Source: Auricularia sp. M13
Taxonomy: Eukaryota > Basidiomycota > Agaricomycetes > Auriculariales > Auriculariaceae
Length of the DNA: 64,000 bases
Assembly (NCBI GenBank): GCA_037042915.1
Contig: JAXOIZ010000013.1
Span: forward strand, 156,982 to 220,981
Reading direction: 5' to 3'
Position 1 is the stretch's first letter. Each line of letters starts with the position of its first letter. The notes beneath the pieces were generated by a model. It saw only the letters and a list, made by a program, of their open reading frames with translations. It did no database searches and had not been told where the DNA came from. Positions 21,501 through 31,873 of this stretch are shown here, piece after piece. The position numbers were made by a program, and so were the translations under genes.

Positions 21501-22332
21501 CCTCCTCATTGACTTCGTCCGCAAAAGCGCGTAGTAGCTCACGCAGATACTGGTTCTGATTTCTCATTGCAGTACCGAAGATGTCATACACATTATAAGA
21601 CGAGCTAGCCAGCTTGCCGAGCACAGTACCGATAATCGGAACAGAGCTCGGAGCAGATTGCTCGGCTTGCTGTGAATCAGCTTGTTTCATCTCCGAGATC
21701 TTATCTGCGAATGAAGGCCAAGGGTCTTCCGTTTCCTGTGGAGGAGAGTCTGGAAGAGGAATCCGCGTGGCTACTTCGTCATAGACTGCCGGAGATTCTT
21801 GCGTCATTGGGGTTGCGAATACCGTGGTGACGACAGGGGTGCTGCGAGCACGCGGAAGCCCCGGGGAAAGAAGAAGTGAGTCATCAGAGATGCGCGATTG
21901 CGCAAATGATTCACGAGTATGCGGAGGGAACGTGTGTTCCCAGTCATCCCCCGCAACACGAGGCGAAGTCACCTGACTCGCCGCATGTTCGGAAGTTGGA
22001 GAGCCCGTCTGTACGGGCGGTGGAGTCGTCACTGGTGTGTACGAGGGGAAAGCGCCAGGCACTGGCTGTGGCGCTGGTTGTGGATCCTTCCGCTTTCGCG
22101 GTTTGGGAATATAAGTGGTTTTCTTGTAAGTACCGTGTCTGGTAGTCATGGCAGGCGTCGAATACGTAACTTGAGTTGGTAGAAGTGTGTCGGTAGGCAA
22201 TGTCCCGAAGGACTCGACGTTGAGTACCGGCGTGTTAGCGGGCACTTGATCTGCAGCGGCAGATCCTTCCTGGGACGCAAACTGCGGCGGCACGTCTGCA
22301 GTGGCGCGGCCGGGACGTCCAGGGGAATCCAT
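18484..22332 (-). CDS. gag: Gag-protease polyprotein, unusually long
   Basis: The frame is open from the 5' LTR edge. The first ATG is at 22332 (MDSPGRPGRATADV), giving about 1,282 residues, well above a usual Gypsy Gag. The N-terminal half is Pro/Ser-rich with a coiled-coil stretch (KERLDALEKRLEQVHAALEM). A 45-residue block is tandemly repeated. The Retrotrans_gag capsid fold follows (LPKFSGKPGEDIDLWIAKL, ARTLTTFRRVLLDLEP). Past a basic low-complexity linker is an acidic stretch, then the aspartic protease with DTGSS in CIDTGSSISLIDS. I see no CCHC zinc knuckle. It should form particles and process the polyprotein. Confidence 0.85.
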   Translation of the reverse strand: MDSPGRPGRATADVPPQFASQEGSAAADQVPANTPVLNVESFGTLPTDTLLPTQVTYSTPAMTTRHGTYKKTTYIPKPRKRKDPQPAPQPVPGAFPSYTPVTTPPPVQTGSPTSEHAASQVTSPRVAGDDWEHTFPPHTRESFAQSRISDDSLLLSPGLPRARSTPVVTTVFATPMTQESPAVYDEVATRIPLPDSPPQETEDPWPSFADKISEMKQADSQQAEQSAPSSVPIIGTVLGKLASSSYNVYDIFGTAMRNQNQYLRELLRAFADEVNEEGSNCTLDILNQIVALFNYFSSEESPHRLSTFEQATTILQLLSHSDSGFLARLDTIQKDLATSNDNLQLLTVFIDQFEKKVSHQSEVRRIESQNLLKERLDALEKRLEQVHAALEMRMDMTLDDSNKASANLFREAINTIEAGANDRAQKLYDALKQDAPRSCHCSAPTVSSSCQCDNSRFDHFDKKLDALAEAIKERNGYECPCLYRKAEAPRDPPATDRRFVPDSPPHRARQFDTTLGHEKPEPRSFFIDPGGSTTPPWTATDRRFVPDSPPHRARQFDTTLGHEKPEPRSFFIDPGGSTTPPWTQPSAPPSHAPAIHSAPASAPTRVRFPSPPVTVPPLFSSAARPTFMGAVPEHLRPPSVPPPSAPPSVPPADPRVPAFGSSATAAPFVFGPGATPAPAYASQGPAFGPNPSLFGGAGGAPPAAPPPPPPASGPDHGQSQTPGPDMRASQGSNWSTGQSGQVFPKLRDLPKFSGKPGEDIDLWIAKLTAIYDQMRVPFDHLLANLPMLLSGEAREWITTLAPDIRTGYNSWDSWAEALRMEFREANYLTKKGQELRQRVWRHGESFSTYFYDRTRLQRVVMPSASQNDCIQDLLSGLPPEFHPHIKSGMVAEGARTLTTFRRVLLDLEPSLNKKQPPAVRDRLEPQRRFAGSRFRNPSTAQREQTTTTTTTATRSATTDNRSRAPAPASNTGYQRRNAAAAQSKPGQSSSKTQSQQRPAKTYVADPVADEPEQAEPDEEEDESDGYSEHSSDAYDSDEGAHFAESYAVKTRSATRLKDDQAVVASGRRESGTASAPRRRRKVAPCIEKIADDLPVRAIPLDEPDASASPPRQDEVSLDGMSYADKSPTYASVTVDNYAVGTCFRACIDTGSSISLIDSRLRSRHFKNAVAHPCPIINVRGVSGNAVITHFVVLTLIFEDRWGRKVRVPTKLYVNESDEERMILGNDFIMFYGGIIDIPSQRLTLTRNLAQEVQIDVRVKRDFAGSGPCDRMLHGETIPYGTD
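20588..20857 (-). repeat. Tandem 135 bp duplication within gag
   Basis: Two adjacent copies of a 135 bp unit (about 20588-20722 and 20723-20857) are almost identical and keep the frame. They duplicate a 45-residue block beginning ATDRRFVPDSPPHRA and ending in a Gly-Gly-Ser-Thr-Thr-Pro-Pro-Trp-Thr turn. Near-identity shows it arose recently, possibly by strand slippage during reverse transcription. Confidence 0.85.
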
Positions 22333-22399
22333 CACAGAGGGTACCTGGTGTGTGGGGTGTGAGACAGTCAGCAGACTCAAGGAGGATTCGTCCACCAAG

Positions 22400-22784
22400 T
22401 GTAAGCGTACCGCAGGATCGTAAAGGCGGTCCTCGGGTTTCAGCCTCGAGTGGCCGACGTGTCAGTGGGAAGGTAGCGAGCTCGGCGCCTAGGAACGCGG
22501 AGTGAGAGGCCTGGCAGGTCGTTAGGGCCGGCGGCAGGCGTAGACGGAGCGGGACAGGCGTCGCGGGCGAGGCGAAGCGGCGTGGCGCGAGCGTGAAGCA
22601 AAGCGGAACCAAGGTCAAATTTCCAGTCGTGCTAACTAGCTATCTTAAATACATGAGAGTTGGGCTCGGGCCCGAACACGATGAGTAGCTATGACTAGTA
22701 TTGGAATGAAGTAGAATCCTCTGGTAGAGGATCAAAGGCTCTCGATCGTTCGAGAGAGAGCGAGTAATTTCTGGTTTGTTTACA
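22400..22784 (-). repeat. 5' LTR of the Gypsy element
   Basis: This is the partner of 13039-13422. The gag frame opens directly next to it. TGGTGGACGAATCC begins a few bases inside the element, a possible tRNA primer-binding site starting with the required TGG, but I cannot match it to a tRNA. The flank ACGAG (22785-22789) completes the target-site duplication. Confidence 0.9.
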
Positions 22785-22789
22785 ACGAG

Positions 22790-24080
22790 AGCTGTCTCAG
22801 CAGACTGCGAGTCGCCAAATTGGGCGACAGGTACGCACCATGTTTGTTGACCTCGGCTTCCGCTTGTTTGTAACTGCAAGTGCGATTAGAGGCTGCTCTC
22901 AGTGTGCTCACGTGCCAGCAGCCGTCTACGCCCCATTGTGCAACTTGAACATAATTGTACGTGCTCTCCAAGCCACTGCTCATTATCCGCCGCTACGCCT
23001 GACTCCTGAGAGCTCCGGTTCACGTGAACCGTTCCGTTCGCAGCTGTCCAATTGCCCCTATTGTTTCTGTTCCGCTGCACGTTTACACTAGCACATGGAT
23101 GGTGCCTGCATCACGGCGTGTGCCCCCTCCGCCGCGCCATTTTGCCATTCGCGACAAAATGGATCACAAGACCTTTTCGACGGAGTCACGGGACATGGGA
23201 GACTAATGATTACTGATTAGACTAATACTCAGATTCACGAGTAAAAGATGCATTCTGCGTGACCCTAGATGCTGCAAGCGACGTCCGGGGGCCGGATCGC
23301 AAATGCGGGGAAGCGGACTGATAGATGTTCAACGTCCGTTACGACATCGAATACACGTCCGAGCCTGTGCATCATATTTCACGAGGGTACAAGCATCTCA
23401 TTGGCCGAAGGTATGTTGATGAGGAGAAGTCTGGGGAGTGGGATTCCAAACTCGATTCGGGCGGTGACATCGCCAAGCCAACCTTGAGCCGTTTGAGACT
23501 TCCGTACCCGCTCTCATTCTCTGGGCCACGATCTCCACCAGTCTCGAGTCACGCTAGTCGTTTCGAACCGTCGCAGGGTAAGCACTAGACATCCATCGTA
23601 GCGCCGCTAGCGCGGCAGTCACCGCCTCCTAAGGTCTGTCCCTCATATATATGCTACTCCAGAGTTAGATCCCATCTACATGGTATTATCCAAGAAAATA
23701 ACCCCTCTCAAGTGATTGCGCTGCACGCGCGTTTAAATGACAGACCAAGAACGAGCATATTCTACGATCACAACATGTTCTGCCTCGCGAGCGCCTCACG
23801 TTCAAGGTCGCAGTTGCTGCTGAGCGACTTGAGGTTGCGGCCAATCTAGCGGAGCAAACCGCCGTTCGTCGACTGACCGGGGTTGCAGCCGGCAGTGAGC
23901 GCAATTGCGGTGTATGGGTACTTCGCCCTACACTGAGTTAACACGCCTGTGATCCGAAGAAAGAAAATCAGTTATATCTGAGGAAATGCGTGAGGGAGAA
24001 GGGAGCGCACCTTTTGCCATGTACACACAAGTAACAGCATCGCATACTTACGCGTGACGGCGCCTTCCATGTCAAACACA
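22790..24080. other. Intergenic, no gene assigned
   Basis: No frame has recognisable domains. An 88-codon frame at 23325-23588 on the plus strand (MFNVRYDIEYTSEPVHHISR...) has balanced composition and may be a gene fragment, but it has no supporting exon or homologue in the window. Confidence 0.3.
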
Positions 24081-24081
24081 C

Positions 24082-25300
24082 TCAACATACAGCTGCCTGT
24101 GCCACGACAAGGTACCCTGAGAAGTACGGCAGCCTGAGCCAGTCTACAAGCTGCTGGTCACTTGGCGGTGCGGCGTCGCGGTGAATGGTACTGCGTCCGT
24201 TAGGAACAGCATCCTCCTCAGTGATGTTGAAGTTCTTCACGTAGAAAATATTCTCGCGCAGCGCGTTGATAACAAAAACCCAAAGCTCCATCTTGCCGTC
24301 CGGAACGGCGAGCGGGGTGAGGTTGAAGATGCACTTGTCCTGCGCCACGTCTTCACCACCCAGCAACGAGCTGCTGTCGTCGAGCTCGGCGTCGCAGTCA
24401 GAGCCCATTTCCTGCGAGAAGGAGCTGGTAGACGCGGTCTCGACAGCCCGCGGGCAGCGCACAAAGCAAGCGCAGTGGGAGGCGCAGGCGCAGCGCACGA
24501 CGTGCTGAGCGAGATGATACACTGGCTCGTGCATTCGTCCCAGCAGGACTCTTGAATTCTTTTCCCTCTCACTTCTCCTGGGTGCAGAGTGAGTAGCTGG
24601 CGGCAGGTAGCGGCAGGGTACCGCAAGAAGGCGGAACTGGAGAGGACGCTGATGCTGACGCACAGTAACCATCAGCTGGTGATCGCGAAACAGGATGTTC
24701 TGCCAAATCGCGGCACGTCGCGCAACATTGGCTGGCCGTGCCACGTTCCTGCCATCCCTAATCCACCCCCAAAACACCAGGCGCACCAGCACGTACATCC
24801 CTGGCTCTAGACGACTAAGCTTCAAGACTTTGACACCGGAATATGCGCCAGAACGTTTCATATAGCCCACGCCAGAACGCCGCGCAGCAGAACGGATATC
24901 AGAACCTCTAGCAGGGACAGCAGCATAGGTCGTAGCAGCACGATATGGAGTCCAGCACCAGCACCAGGAGCACCAGAACGACCATCAGCACCAGCAGCGA
25001 GACTGCCGCGATCGACGCCCACCAGTGTGAGCAGCCGCCTTGTACAGAACGCGATAGCCGAATAAACATATCCCGCCTAGGCTGCGTGCCGTCCGGGTGT
25101 GCAGAGTGGAATACGTATACGAGTACCCGCGTTGGTAGGAGCATGATGATGGGCGCACGGCCATCGCGAGCAGGTTCGGCGGAAGCGACGGCAGGAAAAC
25201 CGAGCAGAACCAGGTGTCGTACGTCGCCGTGTCCACTTCCATGTCTAGGCACGGCTGCTGCCGCTCAGCGGTGCTCACCGCCGTGGTGGGGGATGACACG
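24082..25300 (-). other. Unassigned, possibly coding minus-strand region
   Basis: Two stretches look protein-like. One at about 24110-24350 has KMELWVFVINALRENIFYVK then ITEEDAVPNG. Another at 24910-25250 has a hydrophobic segment (SLLVLMVVLVLLVLVLDS) typical of a membrane span. They are in different frames and no intron joins them convincingly. They lie directly downstream of the phosphodiesterase remnant and could be decayed parts of it or of a neighbour. CAGCACCAG repeats near 24950 make chance frames likely. Confidence 0.2.
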
Positions 25301-25485
25301 GTGGGCGGTGACGAGGGCACGACAACCGAGGACAGCTGTGAGGGTGGCGGTGGCGCTGAGCTTCGCCCACATCTTTGTGTTCTTGGCGCACAAAGTCGCG
25401 AACTCTTGCATGGCTATACGAAAACACATCAGACCCCATATAAAGCGCCAGAACGAAGAGCACAAGCCCGTTGGCACATACCGGA

Positions 25486-25835
25486 TTAGAAATGTCGGTG
25501 CTCTTGAGCACCAACACGCAGAGCGTTGGCCAGGGGTCTGCAAGCTGCTCGAAAGTGCTGCATCCAATCGAAGTGCAAGCGGAGGTCGGTGACCAACAGA
25601 GTCTTGACAAGTAGGTTGCGAAGCTCGGACTGGCGGATGCCGTCTTCGGATAACATTCGACAAGACGAAGTGCATGCAGTTGAGTGGCGAATTGCTGCCG
25701 TAGAGCTGGGAGCGGCGTGTCGGAATAGGTTGTACAGGCCGGGTGGCCGATGTCGTGGCCGATGGAAACACTGTAGAGAATGAAGATGCCGACATCGCAC
25801 AGCGTCTTGTCGTGCAGGCCGGGCGCACGGTCACG
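25486..25835 (-). pseudogene. Class I 3',5'-cyclic-nucleotide phosphodiesterase remnant
   Basis: Conserved phosphodiesterase segments appear in the correct order but in alternating frames: VSIGHDIGHP (the HD metal motif, about 25740-25790), GLYNLFRHAAP, SPLNCMHFVLSNVIRR, then LLVKTLLVTDLRLHFDWMQHF (about 25555-25625), then WPTLCVLVLKSTDISNP (about 25490-25550, the conserved DISNP). At least four frame changes separate them, and no splice sites fit all of these. An intact enzyme would hydrolyse cAMP/cGMP in fungal signalling. I cannot find the upstream HNxxH segment or the C-terminal helices with confidence. The density of frame changes over 350 bp argues for a decayed gene rather than isolated sequencing errors. 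Confidence 0.6.
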
Positions 25836-26611
25836 CTTTTAAATGCGGCCCAGAGGTTATAGTTGCAGGACGCTCATGCGGGGCAGGAAATGGGCACGCA
25901 AGAGAAATGTGACGGTCGCCTGCCATCGCAGTGTGCAGAGCTGCCAGGCAGAACGAGCGAACAGCACGCGCGATTGGAGCTGAAGAGCCTGAGCGCAGCG
26001 CTGGACGGCCCAAATTGAAGCTCATGGAGGAGCTGAGCACCGTCACCCAGCAGCGCGGCGCGGTAAAGGGTCGAGCAGAAGAACTGTATGCCGCGCGTCA
26101 CCAGGCATCCACTCGCTGCGCTCCGTCGCGTCCCAACGCGTGCTCCATCTGATTTGGGGGTAAAGAAGGTCCAGCTTATGTGTACAGCCTGTGCTTGCCG
26201 TGTTCCAGTACCGATAAGTAGCAATGAGCAGGAAGACCTGGTGGCGGACCGGAGCCGAAAGCATCGGATGCAAAACGGAGATGGCGCAGGTTAATGCCAA
26301 AAGTGAAATCTGAGCTGAAGAATATTTAACCATGTTATAGACTTGGGAGCGTCGAAAAAAGAGTGGTGTGATAGTTAATAGTGGGTGAGACTACGGGGAG
26401 AGAAGTGGACGCAGGTATTTGGACTTTCGGGTGGTCTCGGAAAGCGTTTTCGGAGAGGACCGGGTTGTCCAATCTGAACACCCCCCCCCCCCCAGTGAAG
26501 AACCGACTTAGGAGTCGGTGAATCAGGTTGAAGTCCCGGCAAAATCGGCGCGGAGCACTGTGGCTGTGCACGTGCTCTTTTTTTCTCTTCTCATCGCCAG
26601 CTTCGGTGAAC

Positions 26612-27905
26612 GTGGCTGCTATCGCGCAGCTGCCCGACGAGCTACTCTCCGAGACATTCTGTATCGCAGCTGGCTCTTCAATTGAATTCAAATTTGACGT
26701 GGCCCAGGTTTCTGTGCGCTGGCGCGCCGTCGCGCTCAACTCGCGGTTGCTCTGGACGCGCATCCATCTATCGGCAACCACGCGTAGAGCCAAGGGCAAG
26801 TTAACAGTCAGGCGGATTTCCTTGGTTCTCGCGCGGACGGCTCCATTCGTGCTGCTAAACATTATACTTGTCGGTCCATTTCCTGGTCTGGTGGAGACAC
26901 TGTTCCCTTATGCCGCCCGTATACGCGCTCCGGAAGTGGCGGCAACCTCTTTTGAAAATCTGTTGACCGGAAATATCGGTTTCCCCGCTCTGGATTCGTT
27001 GCGCGTTCGCGACTGCCACATGAATGCCGAGTCACAGCTTCGCCTCATCGCTCCAAACTTGCGAGTACTTGACGTCGCCCATATAACCCGTCCGTAATTT
27101 TCTGGACTTGTTCCAGCAACCACGAAAATTTCCGCATTCATCGATGTTGGGATACAGGATATGAGGCACTTGTGCGAGTGCTCTCTCTCTGACCTCATCC
27201 CACCAGCCTCGTCTTCACGCCGAGTCGCATGGCAACATCTCAGGCTTCTGCCACGCGGTCCTGGAATCTTACGCCTCTCTGAATGCTACATACTCTGCAT
27301 TTGGAGCTTCCATGCGCTCAGATCATCGACGTGCTGGATATTGCTATAGACCGCGAGACTCCACCGCAGAGAGTACGGACTAATGTGGACGTCGCCCATG
27401 ACGTGCATGGCATCCAACAGCTCTGCACCTCAATTCTCCTTGGCACGGCACCCATTGTCCTGTTCAACCGGGCGGAAGAGAAGTGGCCACGGTTGCAGGA
27501 TGCCGTTGGCCGCGAACGAACGATCACCCACCAGACGTGGAACTGGAAACTGCCATTTGTACACATCTGGCGCTTTCTCGCAGAGCATCACGGCGCGCAG
27601 GTCACGGTGCGCCACGTTGTGCTTTGTATTGGACTGTTGGGATGAGCTTGCCGAGGACTTCGAGACACATCGGCCGACCGGATGCCAGACGCTACAAATC
27701 CACGACACCTGGGTGGATGGCTCGATCGAAAGCGACGATTCCCAAGGGGCCACCTGCCCTTCGCGCGCTTGTCCGGGCTCAGGCGCGTGGAGTTTTGTGA
27801 TCTCGCAATAACGGCGCGGCCTCTCGCGCCCTTCGTCCTTCTCGTCCTGCAGAGTATCACTTGTGACATTGAGCGGACGGGTTTGTCGTCATTTAACAGA
27901 GAAGT
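26612..27905 (+). pseudogene. F-box pseudogene
   Basis: The F-box (QLPDELLSETFCIAAGSS, QVSVRWRAVALNSRLLWTRI) begins at a GTG where paralogues have the ATG of Met-Ala-Ala-Ile, so the start codon appears lost. The frame then stops at 27097 after HITRP. Homology resumes in other frames: GIQQLCTSILLGTAPIVLF near 27410, WDELAEDFETHRPTGCQTL near 27640, and RVEFCDLAITARPLAPFVLL near 27790. It is the closest relative of the F-box gene at 892-2276 (shared DAVGRERT and CQTLxIxD stretches). Multiple independent lesions make it a pseudogene. A 15-base C run lies just upstream at about 26479. Confidence 0.75.
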
Positions 27906-28194
27906 CTGGACAAAGCATGCTCAAATTTTGTTTTGGGAGGCTTGAGGAAATTAATTCGTTGCGAATCGCGCAACGCCCAGGCACATATGGAAGTGGTACC
28001 AGCCAGCCACTTTCTTCAATACTTTCTTGTGCCTCCCATCAATCTGTCGTCCAATCAGGACATCACCGCGCAGAGGCTGTGCACCCGCGCCTTTTCTCCT
28101 CGTCGCCATGCTAGGGCAACTAGGCTACCTGAGTGCGTCGCTGTTTCAGCACCCCAATTATCAGGAAAACCCGACGGGGTCACTGTATAACGCC

Positions 28195-29571
28195 ATGCCT
28201 GCTATATCGAAGCTCTCGGACGACCTGCTTTCCCAGATTCTCTGCCTGGCGGCTGGTTCCGCGCTATACGCAAAATTTGACTTGGCCCAAGTATCAGCGC
28301 GCTGGCGAAGCGTCGCGCTCAACTCACCGCTGCTTTGGACGCAGATTCACATAGCCTCGCAGTCCGAGTTTTATGGGACAGGCCGCAGGTGCTTTGCGCT
28401 TGTCTTAGAGCGCACAGGCTCATCTGCTCTGCTCGACGTTGTGTTGTCAGGTCCGTTCCGAAAGGACGATGCCCTCTATATGGCGACGGCACTGGTCCCA
28501 TATGCCGCGCGTATGCGGGTGCTGGACACGCCGGACGATAACTTTGACGCTCTTCTGACGAGCGCTTGGTCTTTCCCTGCACTGGGTGTATTGCGCGTTC
28601 GCGGTGTTGGAGGTCTTCGCAAGCACGGCCCGCAGCTAGACCTAACCGCCCCATGCTTGCGCGAGCTCTATTTGAATTCCGTCCCGCTCCCCATCCGATT
28701 CAAGGAGCTGTTCTCAAATCGAATCGAAGAGGTCAGCATTCACTATTGCGACAACATCAAAGTGACCGATCTCCTGGCCGTCATCGCGCGCTGTGTTCAC
28801 CTTGTGGACTTGGAGTTCAGCATCAATACGGCAATGGAGCACCGTGAGGAGGTTTCCTGGGACGTTCCGCCACTGCGTCGGCTCAATAGTCTGACGCTGG
28901 TCTTCCCATTCCCCGAGATCCTCGATATGCTGGACAATGCCGTCGACCGAGACACCGTTCTTCAGACGCTGACAGTTTCCACGTCCTGCAACCGTGACGC
29001 CGACTGTGTACTGAGGCTCTGCGCTTCTGTTACTCGTGGCTTCGGCGCGCTCATATCGCTGAAGTTCCATGACAAGCACTCCTTTGTGTTGCGTGATGAT
29101 GCTGGCCGCATGCGCGAAATCAAGGTGGGGAATCTATCCCGAAATACTTCCCTTCAGGTCTGGCCGCATCTCGCGAAGGAACACAGCGCCCAGGCCACCG
29201 TCAGGGAGCTACACGTACCCTATAAATACTGGAACGATTTCGCCGAGGGATTTGCCAAGCATCCCCCTGGCTCACAGCTGCGCAGCCTGCGTATCCTGAC
29301 CTCGGAGTATGGCTTCGAGGAAATGACCGAATCCAAGCTACCTGCTCTCAAAAGGCTCGTTCTTCCTGGACTCGAGCGAGTAGAAATTTTGGCATCCAGG
29401 CTATCTCTACCCCCAGCGGGCGTCACCTATCTCTTGCGGAGCATCTCGTCCGGGCACGCGGCGCGCCCAATCGAACTCACCGTCAGCGGGTTGACGGAAA
29501 GCGTCGAGTATTTGCGGGATCTCATTGAGACGAATGACAGCGCTGCATGGGATTTGGTCGGCGCATTGTAG
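28195..29571 (+). CDS. F-box protein A (intact copy)
   Basis: A single-exon frame of 458 residues starts at ATG 28195 (MPAISKLSDDLLSQILCLAA). The upstream in-frame extension to 28027 is not conserved in the family. The F-box covers about residues 5-50 (SDDLLSQILCLAAGS, QVSARWRSVALNSPLLWTQI) and would dock to Skp1 in an SCF ubiquitin ligase. The remainder is leucine-rich, probably LRR-like substrate recognition. It ends with the family signature YLRDLIETNDSAAWDLVGAL. Its duplicate at 33736 carries four frame-breaking indels, so this is the reference copy. The substrate is unknown. Confidence 0.8.
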   Translation: MPAISKLSDDLLSQILCLAAGSALYAKFDLAQVSARWRSVALNSPLLWTQIHIASQSEFYGTGRRCFALVLERTGSSALLDVVLSGPFRKDDALYMATALVPYAARMRVLDTPDDNFDALLTSAWSFPALGVLRVRGVGGLRKHGPQLDLTAPCLRELYLNSVPLPIRFKELFSNRIEEVSIHYCDNIKVTDLLAVIARCVHLVDLEFSINTAMEHREEVSWDVPPLRRLNSLTLVFPFPEILDMLDNAVDRDTVLQTLTVSTSCNRDADCVLRLCASVTRGFGALISLKFHDKHSFVLRDDAGRMREIKVGNLSRNTSLQVWPHLAKEHSAQATVRELHVPYKYWNDFAEGFAKHPPGSQLRSLRILTSEYGFEEMTESKLPALKRLVLPGLERVEILASRLSLPPAGVTYLLRSISSGHAARPIELTVSGLTESVEYLRDLIETNDSAAWDLVGAL

Positions 29572-29969
29572 AATTCCGCGCACACCATAATTAGGGATAA
29601 GTATTGTCCATTTCGCGTAGCTCGTGTAGTTTTCATCCACTCCATGCGGTGCGATTTGGATTTTATATAGACATGCCACAGTATAATAGTTACTGCGCTC
29701 AGTTTAGGCTCGGGAGACTCGGCGCAAGGGGCTGTACGCTCCTACTTTTCTCTCTCCCCCCCCCCATGCCTGCCCTCCCCGCAACTTACACTCCGAAAAT
29801 TTCCTCTGTGAAGTGGATAGCTTTGAAATTTTGGAAAAGCGACGTTGAACCTCCAAAAGCAATTATCTGGGAGCAGCCTTTGTCCGGGTCAATGTCGGAG
29901 CTTAAAGTCATTTTGTCAAGTCCGTGATGCAGGCGGCTGCGCGCTTGGCTCTCGAACCTCGACATCAAC

Positions 29970-31449
29970 ATGGCCGCTATAGCGCTACTACCTGACGATG
30001 TGCTCATTCTCATAGTCCGTGCGGCCACAGGCCCTATTATCCAGGCCAAGTTAGCCGTGGCACAGGTCTCGCGGCGCTGGCGTCGCGTCGCCCTCAACTC
30101 GCCGCTGCTCTGGTCGCACATTCGGATGAACAGAAGCGCCATCGCAAACCAAGCGGAGGACGGGCAGCTTTCGCTGATCTTGGAACGGACTGGCCAGTCA
30201 GTACCTCTCGATGTCGAGCTTTTTGGTCCATTCTTGACTCGCCTTCCGGAGGCACCCTTGGTTGCGCATGCAGCCCGTATACGCGTTCTGAATTTGACCT
30301 ACGCAGCATATGACGGCCTGCTGAATGCAGACCTCGAATTTCCCTTACTTGGAGTTTTACGTGTGCACGGCTTCGGCAACGACGAGCTGCGATTGACTGC
30401 TCGGAACCTGCGCGTGCTTGAGCTGGCAGAAGTCGTCCCACGCCGCTTTGAGGAGCTGCTTTCCGACTCGCTGGAAGAGCTCATCATAGATAGGTGCTTG
30501 GACGTCGACTATTATGCCCTTCTGTCAGTGTTCGTGCGCTGTCCAAAGCTACGGCACCTCACGTTTGGACGGCGGCCATGGCCGAGCCGAGCGACGCTCC
30601 TCCTGATATTGCGGACGTTACATCACCCCTGCACATGCTCGAGACGCTGTATCTGCAGCTCCCGCGGATCAACATTCTCTCGGTGCTGGAGAACTACGTT
30701 TGCCCGCCGCGGGGAATACAGGCTGCTCAGGGCATTATTCCGCACCGTATCACCGTCAACGTATACTCCTGCCAAGACGCCCACGACAACAAGTTGCTCT
30801 GCTCCTCGCTGCTCCGCGGCATCGATTCCCTCGTCACGCTGGAAATTCCAGATTCACACACTATCATCCTGCACGATGCTCGCGGCCGTACACGCACTAT
30901 GACCGTTGCGAGCCAACAATCCCGCTGGGAAAACGTGTGGCCCTGCCTCGCGACGTCGCATTTTGCCCAAGATACCGTGCGCGTTGTGACAGTACCTTTC
31001 AGCTATTGGCACCGGCTCGCCTATGAGTTCACCCAGCATCCGCCCAAGGCGCTCCAACGGTTGCGCGTGCTTTCCTCTAGGAACGACTGGAGATGGTCTA
31101 GATTTGTCATAGTCGATACCGACGAAGACCTAACCGAGGCTGCTCGCCGCAACTCACTCGCATTGCCTGCACTTCAACGAGTTGACTTCACTCCGAATTC
31201 AGGTTGCTGGCACACTCCAGTGAACGTCATGCTGGATGTTCTTCGTTGTATCAGTTGCGATTCAGCTCGTCCCATTCAGGTGGCCATTAACGAACCTCCA
31301 GATGAACCAGGTCGCTATTCATCCGCAGTATCGAAATCATCACACCTCGATCGATCGCCGCCGTCGTCGCTTGTGGATGTCGATAGCATCCGGCTCGTCT
31401 GGAGCAGGAGGGCGGCGGACGTTGGAAGGTGGTCGCCCAAGAAACGTAA
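29970..31449 (+). pseudogene. F-box protein B, copy 1, frame broken
   Basis: ATG at 29970 (MAAIALLPDDVLILIVRAAT), then F-box residues QVSRRWRRVALNSPLLWSHI. Copy 1 lacks one base near 30566 (CACGTTTGGACGG versus CACGTTTCGGACGG in copy 2), shifting the frame. The rest of the protein continues in the frame of 30494-31603. Near 31400 another one-base difference and a small substitution/indel remove the family C-terminus that copy 2 retains. Since each copy is open where the other is broken, the gene may be intact in reality. Otherwise both copies decayed independently after duplication. Role as for the other F-box proteins. Confidence 0.7.
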
Positions 31450-31873
31450 GCAGCATTATCAGCTGCATATAACCCGGCCCAACTTCCGGGCCTCTTCATT
31501 GCGTCACTCTGGATTTCTGCTCTGCGTGTTTGCGTTTAGGGTAGCCATTTTCCCTTCAATCGAATTATGTGCCGTCTTGTTCGCTTCACACGTTTCTTAT
31601 TGAACCATAATCCTTGAAGGATCATAATTACTGTTGCATTTTCGCGTCGCAGCTCCCGGAACTTTTCTTCATTTGCGTCTTCAACAAGCATTTGTCCCAC
31701 TGGGGAAAAGTATCCGGCGCTGGATTGCTGTTCGCTCTGGTTATTTCGCCAGCTGGCTCTACTGTATCCTTGCTTCAACTTCACGGAAAATATATGCTTC
31801 ATTGAAGGCCTTTACAAAGAATGCGCATTTTCCTATAGTCTTCTAGTTCTCAGTTCCTTTCTACAAACTCGAC

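Larger units (their letters stand above)
13039..22784 (-). mobile_element. Complete Ty3/Gypsy LTR retrotransposon of the chromodomain type
   Basis: Matching LTRs of about 385 bp (13039-13422 and 22400-22784) begin TG and end CA. The target-site duplication is ACGAG (13034-13038 and 22785-22789). Coding order on the minus strand is gag-protease (18484-22332), RT (17076-18512), RNase H/integrase/chromodomain (15194-17107), then an additional spliced ORF (13604-14937). RT before integrase makes it Ty3/Gypsy, and the C-terminal chromodomain makes it a chromovirus. I saw no mismatch between the LTRs, so insertion looks recent. The pol frame is nevertheless interrupted at 17076-17107. A purine-rich stretch (AAGGGCGGAGTGA on the minus strand) abuts the 3' LTR. 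Confidence 0.9.
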
